The position numbers and the translations under genes were made by a program. Under the pieces are notes generated by a model. It worked only from the letters and a program-made list of their open reading frames with translations, was not told the DNA's origin and made no database searches. Positions 31,301 to 37,017 of a DNA stretch of 64,000 nt are shown piece after piece (the stretch's first letter is position 1; the number at the start of each line of letters is the position of its first letter). The stretch comes from Chitinophagales bacterium. GTDB lineage: Bacteria; Bacteroidota; Bacteroidia; Chitinophagales; Saprospiraceae. Location: NCBI GenBank assembly GCA_013299105.1, contig JAAFJY010000010.1, forward strand, positions 124,001-188,000, written 5' to 3'.

Positions 31301-31784
31301 TGCGAAGCAAGGCATGATCACAGGCAGTTGGAACAGTGCTAATGGCACTGCGACCAGTGCAGAGGGCTTGTTCACACTCAAACTGCGCGCTACCAAGGAC
31401 CAGGCATTGAGCGAAGTCCTGAACATCAGCAGCCGCATGACTGCCCAGGAAGCTTATGGCCAGGGCGACGAGATCATGGACCTGAAGTTGAGCTTTGGCC
31501 GTGCCGAGCAATTGGGAGGCCAGGCTCGCTTGGATCAGAACCAGCCCAACCCATTCGCAGAGGAAACTTTGATTGGCTTCTATCTGCCCAAAGCAGCACA
31601 AGCCACAATCACGGTTCGCGATGTTAAAGGTGCTTTGGTTTACCGTACCCAAGGCGACTACGCCAAGGGCATGAACCAGGTGAAGCTGGGCAAGCAAGAA
31701 CTGAAGGCCGCCGGGGTGTTGTACTACACTTTGGAGACCGCTGACTTTACTGCAACGAAGAAGATGGTGGTACTGACGAAGTAA
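19353..31784 (+). CDS. Giant T9SS-secreted adhesin (4143 aa) with SprB-like, PKD-like and HYR-like repeats
   Basis: Signal peptide 1-28 (ending FTAQAQ), an N-terminal Cys-containing beta domain (~29-225), then two copies of a ~333-aa module (nt ~20581-21580 and ~21581-22580) made of SprB-like repeats (CNGVNNGMAxVTN, TITDSKGC) and a PKD-like unit. Next are about twelve ~85-aa HYR-like units (nt ~23640-26690), mostly in an A-B alternation: A has SLDAYKTKFSFSGGCG, B has CTSQATIDDLYAKWLRGFSV. From residue ~2670 to the end it is collinear with the full mature 1465-aa adhesin, including the dockerin-like motif (AADVNGSKTITTLDLIQIRKLIL) and a type A T9SS domain (QNQPNPFAEETLIGFYLP to ATKKMVVLTK). 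SprB of Flavobacterium is the known analogue, a surface adhesin moved by the gliding motor. Here the role could be gliding, attachment or sheath/matrix formation. The gene follows a small exported partner and ends at a strong hairpin. Confidence 0.93.
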   Translation: MKQIYLLSKTWWPALLLCCLLPFTAQAQVCDEKPLNIPFTRTDWTTNCSLVAANQCDITNGPNCSSNGQTSNWLLLNPSLRCASAPPCNAVGLRNLKVRYKMKGTYFVKNVGNLNQTPSLAINGCMKVWADNQLVTPFLTVNQQTTLPNLAPNQTASGNLNPVNDSITNTDPDFLATIFGKACAGQLCFDALADGYTTVVISNGNLEAQTTLEAALEVCLNYNKYTYSITGTEVACEGANNGKIFLTFTRATGTSLGDYRILVDTDNNGSWDVVQQPVTGANTISNLPAGTYPIAIYYNADQDFTTLPPSTSAAGCGFCKESVTVGEAKANITCNTKDDCPGSPADGSVGVTVTGTNLGTVTYAWSANAGSATTSTVSPVAAGTYTVTVTYGPGGKCQKIHTCTVNNAPGVDFTATPTPVVCKGQNNGKIEVDPTSGTGPFTIKVTGKTDQTSTNGESKTFTGFGPGAYTVTVIDKNGCEKSVQVDITEPAVITADLDIMNALCNGVNNGMAEVTNVAGGNGGYTYTWSRGTPSPANKVSNLSQGSISVTITDSKGCTLVKTGNISRTKSVSIMCTPTKEGCDGANDGSVSITITNGTAPYTITSVSGPSFTTVTTSSNPAVVSNLADGSYTVKVTDDSGCEDQCTFTIAKGETFTCEVTGPAQVCPEGGVYTYTANTVSSATYSWALVNNTMGASITAPSATNTVSITVPNNATGTVDVEVTITKSGCVRKCIRTVMVGPPVNFTATLTPVVCNGQSNGEIVVDPTTGTAPFTIKVTGQSDQTSTSGEPKTFTGLAAATYTVQVIDKNGCSKSIQVPINQPGPITAELSTMNAECNGVNNGMAQVTNLVGGNTGTFSYNWSRGSASPPDKVSNLSPGPIAVTITDSKGCFIVKSGAIGQNRSVSIACTPTKETCDEANDGSVSIQITNGTAPFDVTYVSGPTSFTVINTSANPAVVTGLANGTYTVKVKDATGCEDQCTFKVDQGETFTCSVDGPALVCKEGSTSVYTANVVPGATYSWALVNNSMGATITTPSATNTVSITTPNNATGSVEVEVTISLNGCVKKCFKKVEVRTETPCNLGGPNAVCVGGSVTITSSGASAPFSWSVSNGLLFTGQGTSSITVSVPSNSVLTQFTVTLTSIGAGGCQTTCTKTVTINPLPTVTLTVKDPVCTLVPADGVLTATATSGTAPFTYRLYKSSPRALFATFGPTNNVTHDFTGLGLGDYDVEIIDANGCTSDPTATITLITPVNFNPIFDCAGQANPITVPVVLNITGGTGPFMYSLDNFTFSPVPVTGIITVAFTANATLSIYVKDSRNCPAVKKDILLVCCELSGVCKLTTPAPLVGCDTTAIPGPKTKVSDVFSNVTFCKEARIAVDTTRKGSLCDPKGFQLTYSYTLYDDINDNDKLDGNDVIYEDETCEETYTMTRPEIKLDCPGSLEIFACQTPAQIQKAIDDYKAKFSFTGGCNATASFSNISIPTQCQQSVVTITYTVKGKCGDIKSCDQTITFKANPAITLTCNEDSTVVACTSQATINDRFAKWLRGFSVSGGCNDTSGQFDGTPTAPNFCGGTVTVTYRVVDPFNCSTESCTKTFTVAKAPSVVLNCPANKVLPSCLTAKQIQDSLDAYKTKFSFSGGCGATASFNNVNLPSICNGGTVTLTYTVNSDCEGPKRCEKTFEVTKNPTITLTCNQDTTIAACTSQATIDDLYAKWLRGFSVTGGCAGTQGEFTAKLPAAPNFCGGTVTVTYRVVDPFNCKTESCTKTFTVTKAPPVVLTCPANKVLPSCLTAKQIQDSLDAYKTKFSFSGGCGATASFNNVNLPSICDGGTVTLTYTVNSACEGPKICEKTFKVTKNPAITLTCNQDTTIAACTPQATIDALYAKWLRGFSVTGGCAGTKGEFTEEVSPPYFCGGTVSVTYQVVDPFGCNKESCTRAFKVESAPDVVLKCPTNKVLPSCLTAKQIKDSLDAYKAKFSFTGGCGAKASFNEVDLPSICKGGTVTLTYSVSSDCEERRSCSQTFTVTKNPDITFVCNEDTTLAACTSQAAINDLFDKWLRGFSVSGGCEGTRGSFVGSPVAPNLCGGTVTVTYRVDDPFDCDKRTCTKTFTVNAAPKLELKSPDNLTLPSCLTEQQVKDSLDKYKTKFSFTGGCNSKPSFSEVSIPNVCKGGVVTITYTVVSDCETKFVNKTITRQPNPEIKLTCNEDTTIAACTSQAEINNLFAKWLRGFKVEGGCAGTEGAFDGNPTAPNFCGGTVTVTYRVVDPFQCNTEFCTRTFTVTKAPPVITSVPEGNLTIPACTPDDKAADLIKAYLDNFTASGGCGLQSSISEFTKPPYCGGSVKFKFTVTSACAEKEEYERSIIRTAPDTVKITCAEEDLLIPASLTDEEAQEMLDEYKKQFSFTGGCDAKASFDNPSIPDVCTGGDTTLTYTVVSTCDKTKTCTVKIIREANPIPDIFIGARDSIKIERCEGDTASVLFEIEGTQDFYDIEYSYMISILQPDCSYKTETDTVLVEKVESGNHLIKLSDLKPGTYMYTFERAIDPFGCSYGFPPVSDKKKVTITVHPKPVGKDTTKTLYTCLPVNVNLQNRVRCNVPSTFKWYSVQTAGSSTPYDNPSITGETITPSGMTTVINDVLTNLTNAPQTIIYRVEPTSTKGCAGEAFYVTVKLVPAPNIQCLACMTTVNVSMDKKCKFFVTPDLVMDGFKDCPNGDFLLEALEVIIGDGNSDSYVDCPGTYKYVIKLKEGYDLCYKFTPCWGTIVAEDKLGPNIDRVDFTKNPIYCFDINFALNNPKTVGATGVKPSFPQSLSDNTPGHSILSYSRTVPDEVLNLGAAYFSDNCKDCGCNVSVKWYDRLVTYGCDSLAKNGLWARIYREWVATDCRGMTKDTTQVIEVRRPKVSQFAWKNPKPNKPYDQVVEYQACTADKSLIKKEDWMPRIASTFYSNSDPKLERWLYLDEVECNYSVQIKDTEFPVCDGKGVKIDREIYVFDWCAGGIIDTLHVLIKIGDFKAPTITAKTPVTISTGPMNCTASIPTTAARLKSDMSIDISDNCSLGNVSIRIKTRDRIVKGIIIATNVWDEVQYPVMNGVMSGLPLGRHRMIIDAFDGCYNAVRDSVEFDVVDKIAPVMKCDDDLNVTLSNANGYLNGYARVTAKDIDEGSFDNCELKWIKVRRTYNADCKADLIAKGYDLNGDGELDDKDGFTLVNGKWMTPLADAVEFFCCDITEPVTVELWGEDWSGNRNFCWMTLNLEDKVAPTCQAPENVTIYCDDKNLGTIDSKIQSALAFGDVTITSGNDCGKLDTAYRVVKNLKCGYGTIERIWTLTKKTVKGDLTTECKQIIRIVPVHEYDILLPRDLEVRDCTKPVADTLLVDERFCDILAVNITDKRYDASNDECYKIFRTYTVINWCTYDDRCGDPMDPRNVFVIDRKWTKNGLDKIWLLVRDPNRTGKEDFILSYNRTPYEGDLNDDILSERNPLSDERIRPPFCDISGEFHHSFMYTQIIKVYDDVAPVISFKRDTFCTSPVTCLANVKIPFTATDNCTDRLELERTQVMVAPFQTVTGPYIMANSRDYIFSFEDDGKGKMAVSVTNLPEGLHDLIVVVRDECGNLTRPTRIPFLVRDCKAPAPICINGLSTELMPDGNGGGMMAVWANDFIASKIYDCNGQGPETQAGLKLVTKYSINRVGQPVKDDQTGLTFTCADKGKVINVEIHAWDSKGNHDFCVTFVEIQDNRKVCPTGGTNDDQINGIIATDDAKPVQGVDVSVSGDKQDKQTTPGSGLYGFNSLLKGGDYTITPQLDKDAKNGVSTFDLILIQKHILGIQLLSNPYRQIAADVNGSKTITTLDLIQIRKLILNIDDSFKGSPSWKFVDAKYQFAEPTNPWKNEVPEVVNVNDLDGKVQADFVAIKMGDVNGSAATIPGATSSEVRSGKDFILNADEQQMKAGQLYDVLIKASDLSKVQGFQFTLGLQNAEIVGIDYGVMKAENFGIFAKQGMITGSWNSANGTATSAEGLFTLKLRATKDQALSEVLNISSRMTAQEAYGQGDEIMDLKLSFGRAEQLGGQARLDQNQPNPFAEETLIGFYLPKAAQATITVRDVKGALVYRTQGDYAKGMNQVKLGKQELKAAGVLYYTLETADFTATKKMVVLTK

Positions 31785-31816
31785 AAAGTCAAATCGACCA
31801 TTATATAGCTAAGACT

Positions 31817-31852
31817 CACCGGGTCGCTCTTCGCAAGGAGGGCGGCCCGGTG
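31817..31852 (+). terminator. Terminator of the giant adhesin operon
   Basis: CACCGGG (31817-31823) pairs with CCCGGTG (31846-31852), with partial pairing inside (GCTC.. / ..GGGC). A T-rich stretch (TCTTTTTCTTC) follows about 15 bp on. It lies 33 bp after the stop codon. Confidence 0.65.
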
Positions 31853-31984
31853 GCGTTTAGCAGCAATCTTTTTCTTCATTTACCGACAAAAACAGGCCAA
31901 TAGCCAAAGGAAGCAGGGTAAAAGATCAAATTTTCGTCTAATTCTTTAATTTGCTAGGCATAAACAACAAAAACATTGGTCCTT

Positions 31985-33481
31985 ATGCAAAAACCTGCCC
32001 TTTTTCTGCTGCTAGGTGTATTCTTGGCATACCCTGCTCTTTCCGCTCAAAACTTAGGTGTTTTTGAACAAAACACTGATGTAGGTAATCCCAAACTACC
32101 TGGATCGGCCACTTACGACGCCGTTTCACAGACTTATCAACTCAGCGGAGCGGGTGAAAACATGTGGTTTGGAACCGATCAATTTCAATTTTTACACAAA
32201 AAAATCAAGGGTGATTTTATCATTTCGGCTACCATCCAGTTTGTGGGCAAAGGAGTGGATCCTCACCGCAAAATTGGCATCATCGCCCGCGAGAACCTGA
32301 GCGGCGATTCCCGCTATGCCGATGCCTGCGTACATGGCGACGAGCTCACGTCCTTGCAATACCGCGATGCTCCAGGTGCCAACACTGCCGAAGTGCCTTT
32401 GTCGGTTTTTTACCCTACCCACATTCAATTGGAGCGCAATGGCAATACCTTCATTTTCTCGGCAGCCACTCCAGGGCAAAATTACAAATCGGTTAGCAAA
32501 GAACTGGCCCTCAACGAAGAACTATATGCAGGGCTTTTCATTTGTTCGCACCGCGATTCGGTGCTCGAAAAAGCGATTTTCAGCAATGTACGCCTGATCA
32601 TCCCCATCCACAAGAACTTTGTGCCTCACCGGGAGTTCATCGGCAGCCACATCGAAGTGATGGAGGTGCAAACGGGCAAACGGGAGATTTTGCACTCCGC
32701 ACCTAACTCCTTGCAAGCACCCAACTGGACCAAAGACGGCAAAACCTTGCTCTACAATTCAGAGGGTTTGATGTACAAATTTGAATTGGCCAGCAAAAAA
32801 ATCGAAAAACTGAACACCGGGCCAGTGGTCAAAAACAACAACGACCATGTTATTTCCTTCAATGGCAAAATGCTCGCTCTAAGCAGTTTTGAAAACCCTG
32901 GCAACGTTTCGACCCTTTTCACTTTGCCCATCAGCGGTTCGGACGAACCTAAGCAGGTTACCAAAATAGAGTGGGGACATTCTTACCTGCATGGCTGGTC
33001 GCCGGATGGGAAAAAATTGACTTATACCGCGTTTCGCAACAAACAATACGACATTTGTACCATTGACTTGGCCACAGGCGTGGAAACCCAACTCACCAAC
33101 TCTAAATTCCTTGACGACAGCCCCGAGTACAGCCCTGATGGACAATGGATTTATTTCAACTCGGTCCGCACGGGCACCATGAAACTCTGGCGCATGAAGC
33201 CCGACGGCAGCAAGCCGGAACAACTGACTTTTGACGAGTACAACGACTGGTTTCCGCACATCTCGCCAGACGGGAAATGGATATTGTTCCTATCCTACAT
33301 GCCCGACATCAACCCTTCAGACCATCCTTGGTACAAGCAAGTTTACCTGCGCCTGATGCCCGTGAGTGGTGGTGCACCCAAAACGATTGCCTATATTTAT
33401 GGCGGTCAAGGTACGATCAATACGCCATCATGGTCGCCGGATGGCAAGAAAGTGGCTTTTGTGAGCAATAGCAAGCTTTGA
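31985..33481 (+). CDS. Exported TolB-like beta-propeller protein with N-terminal concanavalin-like domain
   Basis: 498 aa from the ATG at 31985, which opens a signal peptide (MQKPALFLLLGVFLAYPALSAQ). Residues ~25-200 resemble the DUF1349/concanavalin-like domain (MWFGTDQFQFLHKKIKGDFIISATIQF, RKIGIIARENL). Residues ~210-495 form WD40-like/TolB propeller blades, seen in the repeated SPDGKK, SPDGQWIYFNS, SPDGKWILF and SPDGKKVAF motifs. Proteins of this layout are often encoded next to glycoside hydrolases in Bacteroidota and may bind carbohydrate or peptide; no enzymatic residues are identifiable. It is followed by a GTTGAG repeat pair and then the arabinofuranosidase gene, on the same strand, so the two may share a pathway. 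Confidence 0.85.
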   Translation: MQKPALFLLLGVFLAYPALSAQNLGVFEQNTDVGNPKLPGSATYDAVSQTYQLSGAGENMWFGTDQFQFLHKKIKGDFIISATIQFVGKGVDPHRKIGIIARENLSGDSRYADACVHGDELTSLQYRDAPGANTAEVPLSVFYPTHIQLERNGNTFIFSAATPGQNYKSVSKELALNEELYAGLFICSHRDSVLEKAIFSNVRLIIPIHKNFVPHREFIGSHIEVMEVQTGKREILHSAPNSLQAPNWTKDGKTLLYNSEGLMYKFELASKKIEKLNTGPVVKNNNDHVISFNGKMLALSSFENPGNVSTLFTLPISGSDEPKQVTKIEWGHSYLHGWSPDGKKLTYTAFRNKQYDICTIDLATGVETQLTNSKFLDDSPEYSPDGQWIYFNSVRTGTMKLWRMKPDGSKPEQLTFDEYNDWFPHISPDGKWILFLSYMPDINPSDHPWYKQVYLRLMPVSGGAPKTIAYIYGGQGTINTPSWSPDGKKVAFVSNSKL

Positions 33482-33600
33482 GTTGAGAAGTTTAGTGGTT
33501 GAGGAGTTGAGGAGAGGGAGCCCGTAGAAGCACAAAAAACCTCAAATCGCTGGCCTAAGCCCTGTCTTTTCGACATTTCACCCTTCGACATTTCAACTAC
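33482..33600. repeat. Inverted pair of GTTGAR arrays between two genes
   Basis: A GTTGAG-type array (33482-33514) begins right at the stop codon of the TolB-like gene. An inverted array (CGACATTTCA / CATTTCAAC units, 33567-33600) ends 12 bp before the next start. The inner 50 bp are unique. Confidence 0.7.
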
Positions 33601-33611
33601 TAAACTGCATC

Positions 33612-35159
33612 ATGAGCAAGATGAAACGCATTCTTCCAATCATTTTCTGCCTCAGCAGCATCGGTCTACTGGCCCAAAGTACCCTCATCTTTCGCAACGT
33701 TGAGGGCAAAGACAGCATCAGTCGTCACATCTATGGGCACTTTGCCGAGCACCTTGGGCGCTGCATTTACGATGGATTTTACGTGGGCGAGGGCAATACC
33801 CAAATCCCCAACGTGGACGGCGTACGCAAAGACATCGTGGAAGCCCTCAAAAACCTCAAAATCCCTAACCTGCGCTGGCCGGGCGGTTGTTTTGCAGACA
33901 CTTACCACTGGCGCGACGGCATCGGACCCAAAAAGGAGCGCCCTGCCATGCTCAACATCTGGTGGGGCAATGTGCGCGAAGACAACAGCTTTGGAACCCA
34001 CGAATTCCTGAACATGTGCGAGCTCCTGGGCACCGAGCCTTACTTGTCGGGCAATGTGGGCAGTGGCACCGTGCAGGAGTTTTCGGATTGGGTCAAGTAC
34101 ACTACTCACCCCAATGGCAGCAGCCCCTTGACGGATTTGCGTCAAAAAAATGGCCGCAGCACCCCTTGGAAAGTCAAATACTGGGGCCTGGGCAACGAAG
34201 CCTGGGGTTGCGGCGGCAACATGACTGCCGAGTATTACGCCAATATTTACCGCCAGTACGCCACTTTTACCACCAATTGGACCAATTCGGACCGCCTTTT
34301 CCGCATCGCCTCTGGGGCCAGCGACGATGATTACCATTGGACCGAAACCCTGATGAAAAACATCCCGCACAACATGCTGGAGGCCATTGCCCTGCACCAT
34401 TATTCGGTGATCGACTGGAACAAAAAAGGCTCGGCTACGGCTTTTGACGAGTCGACTTACTTCAAAACCATGCAAAAAGGCCTGCTGATGGAGGAATTGA
34501 TCCAGAAACATGTGGCGATCATGGACAAGTACGACCCCAAGAAAAAAGTAGCCTTGCTGGTGGACGAATGGGGCGGCTGGTATGACGTGGAACCCGGCAG
34601 CAACGGTGCGTTTTTGTACCAGCAAAACACCATGCGCGATGCGGTGTTGACAGGCTCCACGCTCAATATTTTCAACAACCACTGCGACCGCGTAAAAATG
34701 GCCAACCTGGCCCAATGCGTGAACGTTTTGCAAGCAGTGATCCTGACCCACGGGGCCAAAATGGTGCTGACGCCCACTTACCACGTGATGGAAATGTACA
34801 AGGTGCACCAAGACGCCCAGCTACTGCCCCTGGACCTGAAAACCGAACAGTACCAAATGGGCAACGAAAAATTGCCCGCTATTTCTGCCTCGGCGTCCAA
34901 GGACAAAACTGGCCAGATCAACCTCTCCATCGTCAATGTCGATGCCAATCAAAAGCGCACGGTGAACATTGACCTGCCTGGGCTGAATGGCAAAACCATC
35001 ACGGGCCGCATCCTGACTGCGCCCAAATTGCAAGCTCACAATACTTTTGAGCAGCCTGGCGCAGTGCAGCCAGCAGCCTTCCGCGAGTTCAAGGTGCAAA
35101 ACGGGCAATTGCAAGTGGTGGTGCCGCCGTTTTCGGTGGTGGTTTTGGGGTTGAAGTAG
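33612..35159 (+). CDS. GH51 alpha-L-arabinofuranosidase
   Basis: 515 aa with a signal peptide (ending SIGLLAQ), so it acts outside the cytoplasm. The fold is that of GH51: opening [46 protein letters not shown], and the two catalytic Glu, E196 in WGLGNEAWG (acid/base) and E319 in [11 protein letters not shown] (nucleophile). It releases terminal arabinofuranose from arabinan, arabinoxylan or arabinogalactan. Length is normal. It sits behind a TolB-like propeller protein and an inverted repeat pair. The downstream hairpin at 35179-35212 may end its transcript. The NrtR/AraR-type regulator at 4236 is a possible but distant link. Confidence 0.95.
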   Translation: MSKMKRILPIIFCLSSIGLLAQSTLIFRNVEGKDSISRHIYGHFAEHLGRCIYDGFYVGEGNTQIPNVDGVRKDIVEALKNLKIPNLRWPGGCFADTYHWRDGIGPKKERPAMLNIWWGNVREDNSFGTHEFLNMCELLGTEPYLSGNVGSGTVQEFSDWVKYTTHPNGSSPLTDLRQKNGRSTPWKVKYWGLGNEAWGCGGNMTAEYYANIYRQYATFTTNWTNSDRLFRIASGASDDDYHWTETLMKNIPHNMLEAIALHHYSVIDWNKKGSATAFDESTYFKTMQKGLLMEELIQKHVAIMDKYDPKKKVALLVDEWGGWYDVEPGSNGAFLYQQNTMRDAVLTGSTLNIFNNHCDRVKMANLAQCVNVLQAVILTHGAKMVLTPTYHVMEMYKVHQDAQLLPLDLKTEQYQMGNEKLPAISASASKDKTGQINLSIVNVDANQKRTVNIDLPGLNGKTITGRILTAPKLQAHNTFEQPGAVQPAAFREFKVQNGQLQVVVPPFSVVVLGLK

Positions 35160-35178
35160 AGAGACAGAATTGTTGCTC

Positions 35179-35212
35179 CAAGGATGTAAAACTTGTAAAG
35201 TTCACATCCTTG
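35179..35212. terminator. Strong hairpin between the GH51 gene and the restriction-modification operon
   Basis: CAAGGATGT (35179-35187) and ACATCCTTG (35204-35212) form a perfect 9-bp stem; inside, AACTT (35190-35194) pairs with AAGTT (35198-35202) around a 3-nt loop. The downstream bases (CTACTTTTGTTG) are only moderately T-rich. It may terminate the GH51 transcript. Its right half also overlaps the proposed promoter of the restriction gene, so it may double as an operator. Confidence 0.5.
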
Positions 35213-35223
35213 AGCTACTTTTG
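35192..35223 (+). promoter_or_regulatory. Bacteroidota-type promoter of the restriction-modification operon
   Basis: TACTTTTG (35216-35223) matches the -7 consensus TAnnTTTG. CTTG (35192-35195) lies 20 bp upstream, where the -33 TTTG box belongs. The first start codon is 66 bp downstream. The box pair overlaps the hairpin at 35179-35212. Confidence 0.55.
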
Positions 35224-35289
35224 TTGTGCTGGTACATGATATGAGTTTCTTCGTTAGTTGACTCCAAAAAAGTGCAGCAATAAACCTCA

Positions 35290-36084
35290 ATGGAGAAAGA
35301 TCAATTTAAAGATTCATTAGCGTCAACATTTAATGAGTTTTTTTCAACAGTCGCAACTGATAGTGGTGAGTGGACGGTGAAAGGTTTTATTGATATTTAT
35401 AAAAACATTTACACCATTTCGGTCGATACGAAAGTAGTTTCCAAAATCATTGAGCTGATGATTTTCCCGATTCTGGTAAAATTTGCTGAAAAAAATGACT
35501 ATGAACTAGTCTTGTCCGCCCATCAGAACCATTACCCTGATTTGACTTTTGTTCATAAACAAACGAAAGTGAAATTCGCTGTTGACCTAAAAAGTACCTA
35601 CCGAATCAGTAAAGACAAGGTAAATGGGATGACACTTGGAGCATTTACTGGATATTTTCGTAATCGGGGCTCAAATAAAAACATTACCTTCCCTTATAAC
35701 GAATATTCCGAGCACTACATCCTTGGAGTAATTTACTCAACCTCAGATTCTCTTGTAGATGAGAGAACTAAATATACTATTGATGATTTACACAATTTAA
35801 CTTCGGTTGTTAAAGATTTTGATTTTTTCATTCAGGAAAAATGGAAAATTGCGATTGATCGTCCAGGAAGTGGTAATACAAAGAATATAGGTTCCAGTAC
35901 AAACATTACAGCTCTAAAAAATGGTACTGCACTTTTTACCAAATATTCACAGGGTAAGCAAATATTCGATGATTTCTGGATGAATTATTTGACAACTGAT
36001 ATGGCGAGGGCTATAGATTTAGAGAAGCCACATTACAACAATATTAAGTCATATTTCATGTATAAAGGTATTGCCAATGAGTAA
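35290..36084 (+). CDS. Type II restriction endonuclease, EcoRV-like (predicted GATATC)
   Basis: 264 aa; EcoRV has 245. The match to EcoRV covers the length and the functional parts. The catalytic residues are D84 (in NHYPD), D99 and K101 (in AVDLK), equivalent to D74, D90 and K92 of EcoRV. GSGNTKN (193-199), followed by IGS, corresponds to the recognition loop of EcoRV (GSGNTTN). Cleavage of GATATC in the middle, leaving blunt ends, is therefore predicted. The downstream methyltransferase gene overlaps by 8 bp, which fits a co-translated restriction-modification pair. Base composition and codon use are clearly more A/T-rich than the flanking genes, a sign of recent transfer. Confidence 0.93.
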   Translation: MEKDQFKDSLASTFNEFFSTVATDSGEWTVKGFIDIYKNIYTISVDTKVVSKIIELMIFPILVKFAEKNDYELVLSAHQNHYPDLTFVHKQTKVKFAVDLKSTYRISKDKVNGMTLGAFTGYFRNRGSNKNITFPYNEYSEHYILGVIYSTSDSLVDERTKYTIDDLHNLTSVVKDFDFFIQEKWKIAIDRPGSGNTKNIGSSTNITALKNGTALFTKYSQGKQIFDDFWMNYLTTDMARAIDLEKPHYNNIKSYFMYKGIANE

Positions 36085-37003
36085 ACTTCCTAAACATATC
36101 GGCAAAATTGGCACTCCTCCGATCAAGTGTCAAGGCATAAAGACGAAATTGATTAACTTTATCGCCGAAAATATTAAGTGGGAAGGGGATGGAAGATGGA
36201 TAGAACCCTTTTTGGGATCAGGTGTGGTTTTGTTCAATATCCAACCTTGTCGAGCGCTTGTTTCGGATACCAATAAGCATATCATCCACCTTTACCAACA
36301 AATTCAGAGTGGTAAAATCGATGAAGTACTGGTCAAAGCATACCTTAAAAGTGCAGACGAACAACTAAAAAAAGGAGGGCAAGACTATTATCTAGAGGTA
36401 AGAAAACGATTCAATGAGCAAGGTAGCTCGCTTGATTTCTTGTTTCTAAATCGGAGTTGTTTTAATGGCTTGATGCGATTCAATAGCAAAGGAGGCTATA
36501 ATGTTCCATTTGGACACAAACCTGAACGATTTGCACAAGCCTATATCACCAAAATTATCAACCAGATTTCATGGATAAAGAAGATGATGAAAGGCAAAGA
36601 TTGGGTTTTTGAAGTAGCTGATTGGAGGCAAACACTGAGGCAAGCTAAAGAAGCGGATTTTGTTTATCTAGATCCCCCTTACATTGGTAGGCACGCTGAT
36701 TATTACAACAACTGGACCGAGGAGGATGCAATTGAACTTGCAGAAGTAGCCAAGCGTTTGCATTGCGGATTTGCATTGTCTATGTGGCTTGAGAATAAAT
36801 ATCGAAAAAACGAGCACATCGAAAATCATTGGGACGGTCTTGAATTGCGGAGCTTTTCGCATTTTTATCATGTGGGTTCAAGAGAAGACTTGAGGAATGA
36901 AATGCAAGAAGCATTGGTGTTGCCTGGTAAAAACTTAAACAATATTCCTTTGCAAATAAAGCAAGATATTGAGCATCCTATTCAATTTAAGTTGTTTGAA
37001 TAG
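36077..37003 (+). CDS. DNA adenine methyltransferase of the EcoRV-like system (Dam family)
   Basis: 308 aa from the ATG at 36077 (MSKLPKHIGK). Motif I, EPFLGSG (43-49), binds S-adenosylmethionine, and motif IV, DPPY (199-202), is the catalytic loop of N6-adenine methylases. The order of motifs and the phrases RFNSKGGYNVPFGHK and FLFLNRSCFNGLMRFN place it in the Dam/M.EcoRV (alpha) group. It should methylate an adenine in GATATC and so protect the host against the overlapping nuclease gene. Low GC like its partner. It ends 14 bp from the convergent M64 peptidase gene. No controller (C) protein gene is present in the locus. Confidence 0.93.
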   Translation: MSKLPKHIGKIGTPPIKCQGIKTKLINFIAENIKWEGDGRWIEPFLGSGVVLFNIQPCRALVSDTNKHIIHLYQQIQSGKIDEVLVKAYLKSADEQLKKGGQDYYLEVRKRFNEQGSSLDFLFLNRSCFNGLMRFNSKGGYNVPFGHKPERFAQAYITKIINQISWIKKMMKGKDWVFEVADWRQTLRQAKEADFVYLDPPYIGRHADYYNNWTEEDAIELAEVAKRLHCGFALSMWLENKYRKNEHIENHWDGLELRSFSHFYHVGSREDLRNEMQEALVLPGKNLNNIPLQIKQDIEHPIQFKLFE

Positions 37004-37017
37004 ACCACTGGTAAATT

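Noticed and set aside
19353-31784. T9SS machinery genes near the adhesins
   Set aside because: Only cargo with sorting domains is present; I found none of the core GldKLMN, SprA/E/T or PorUV-type genes.
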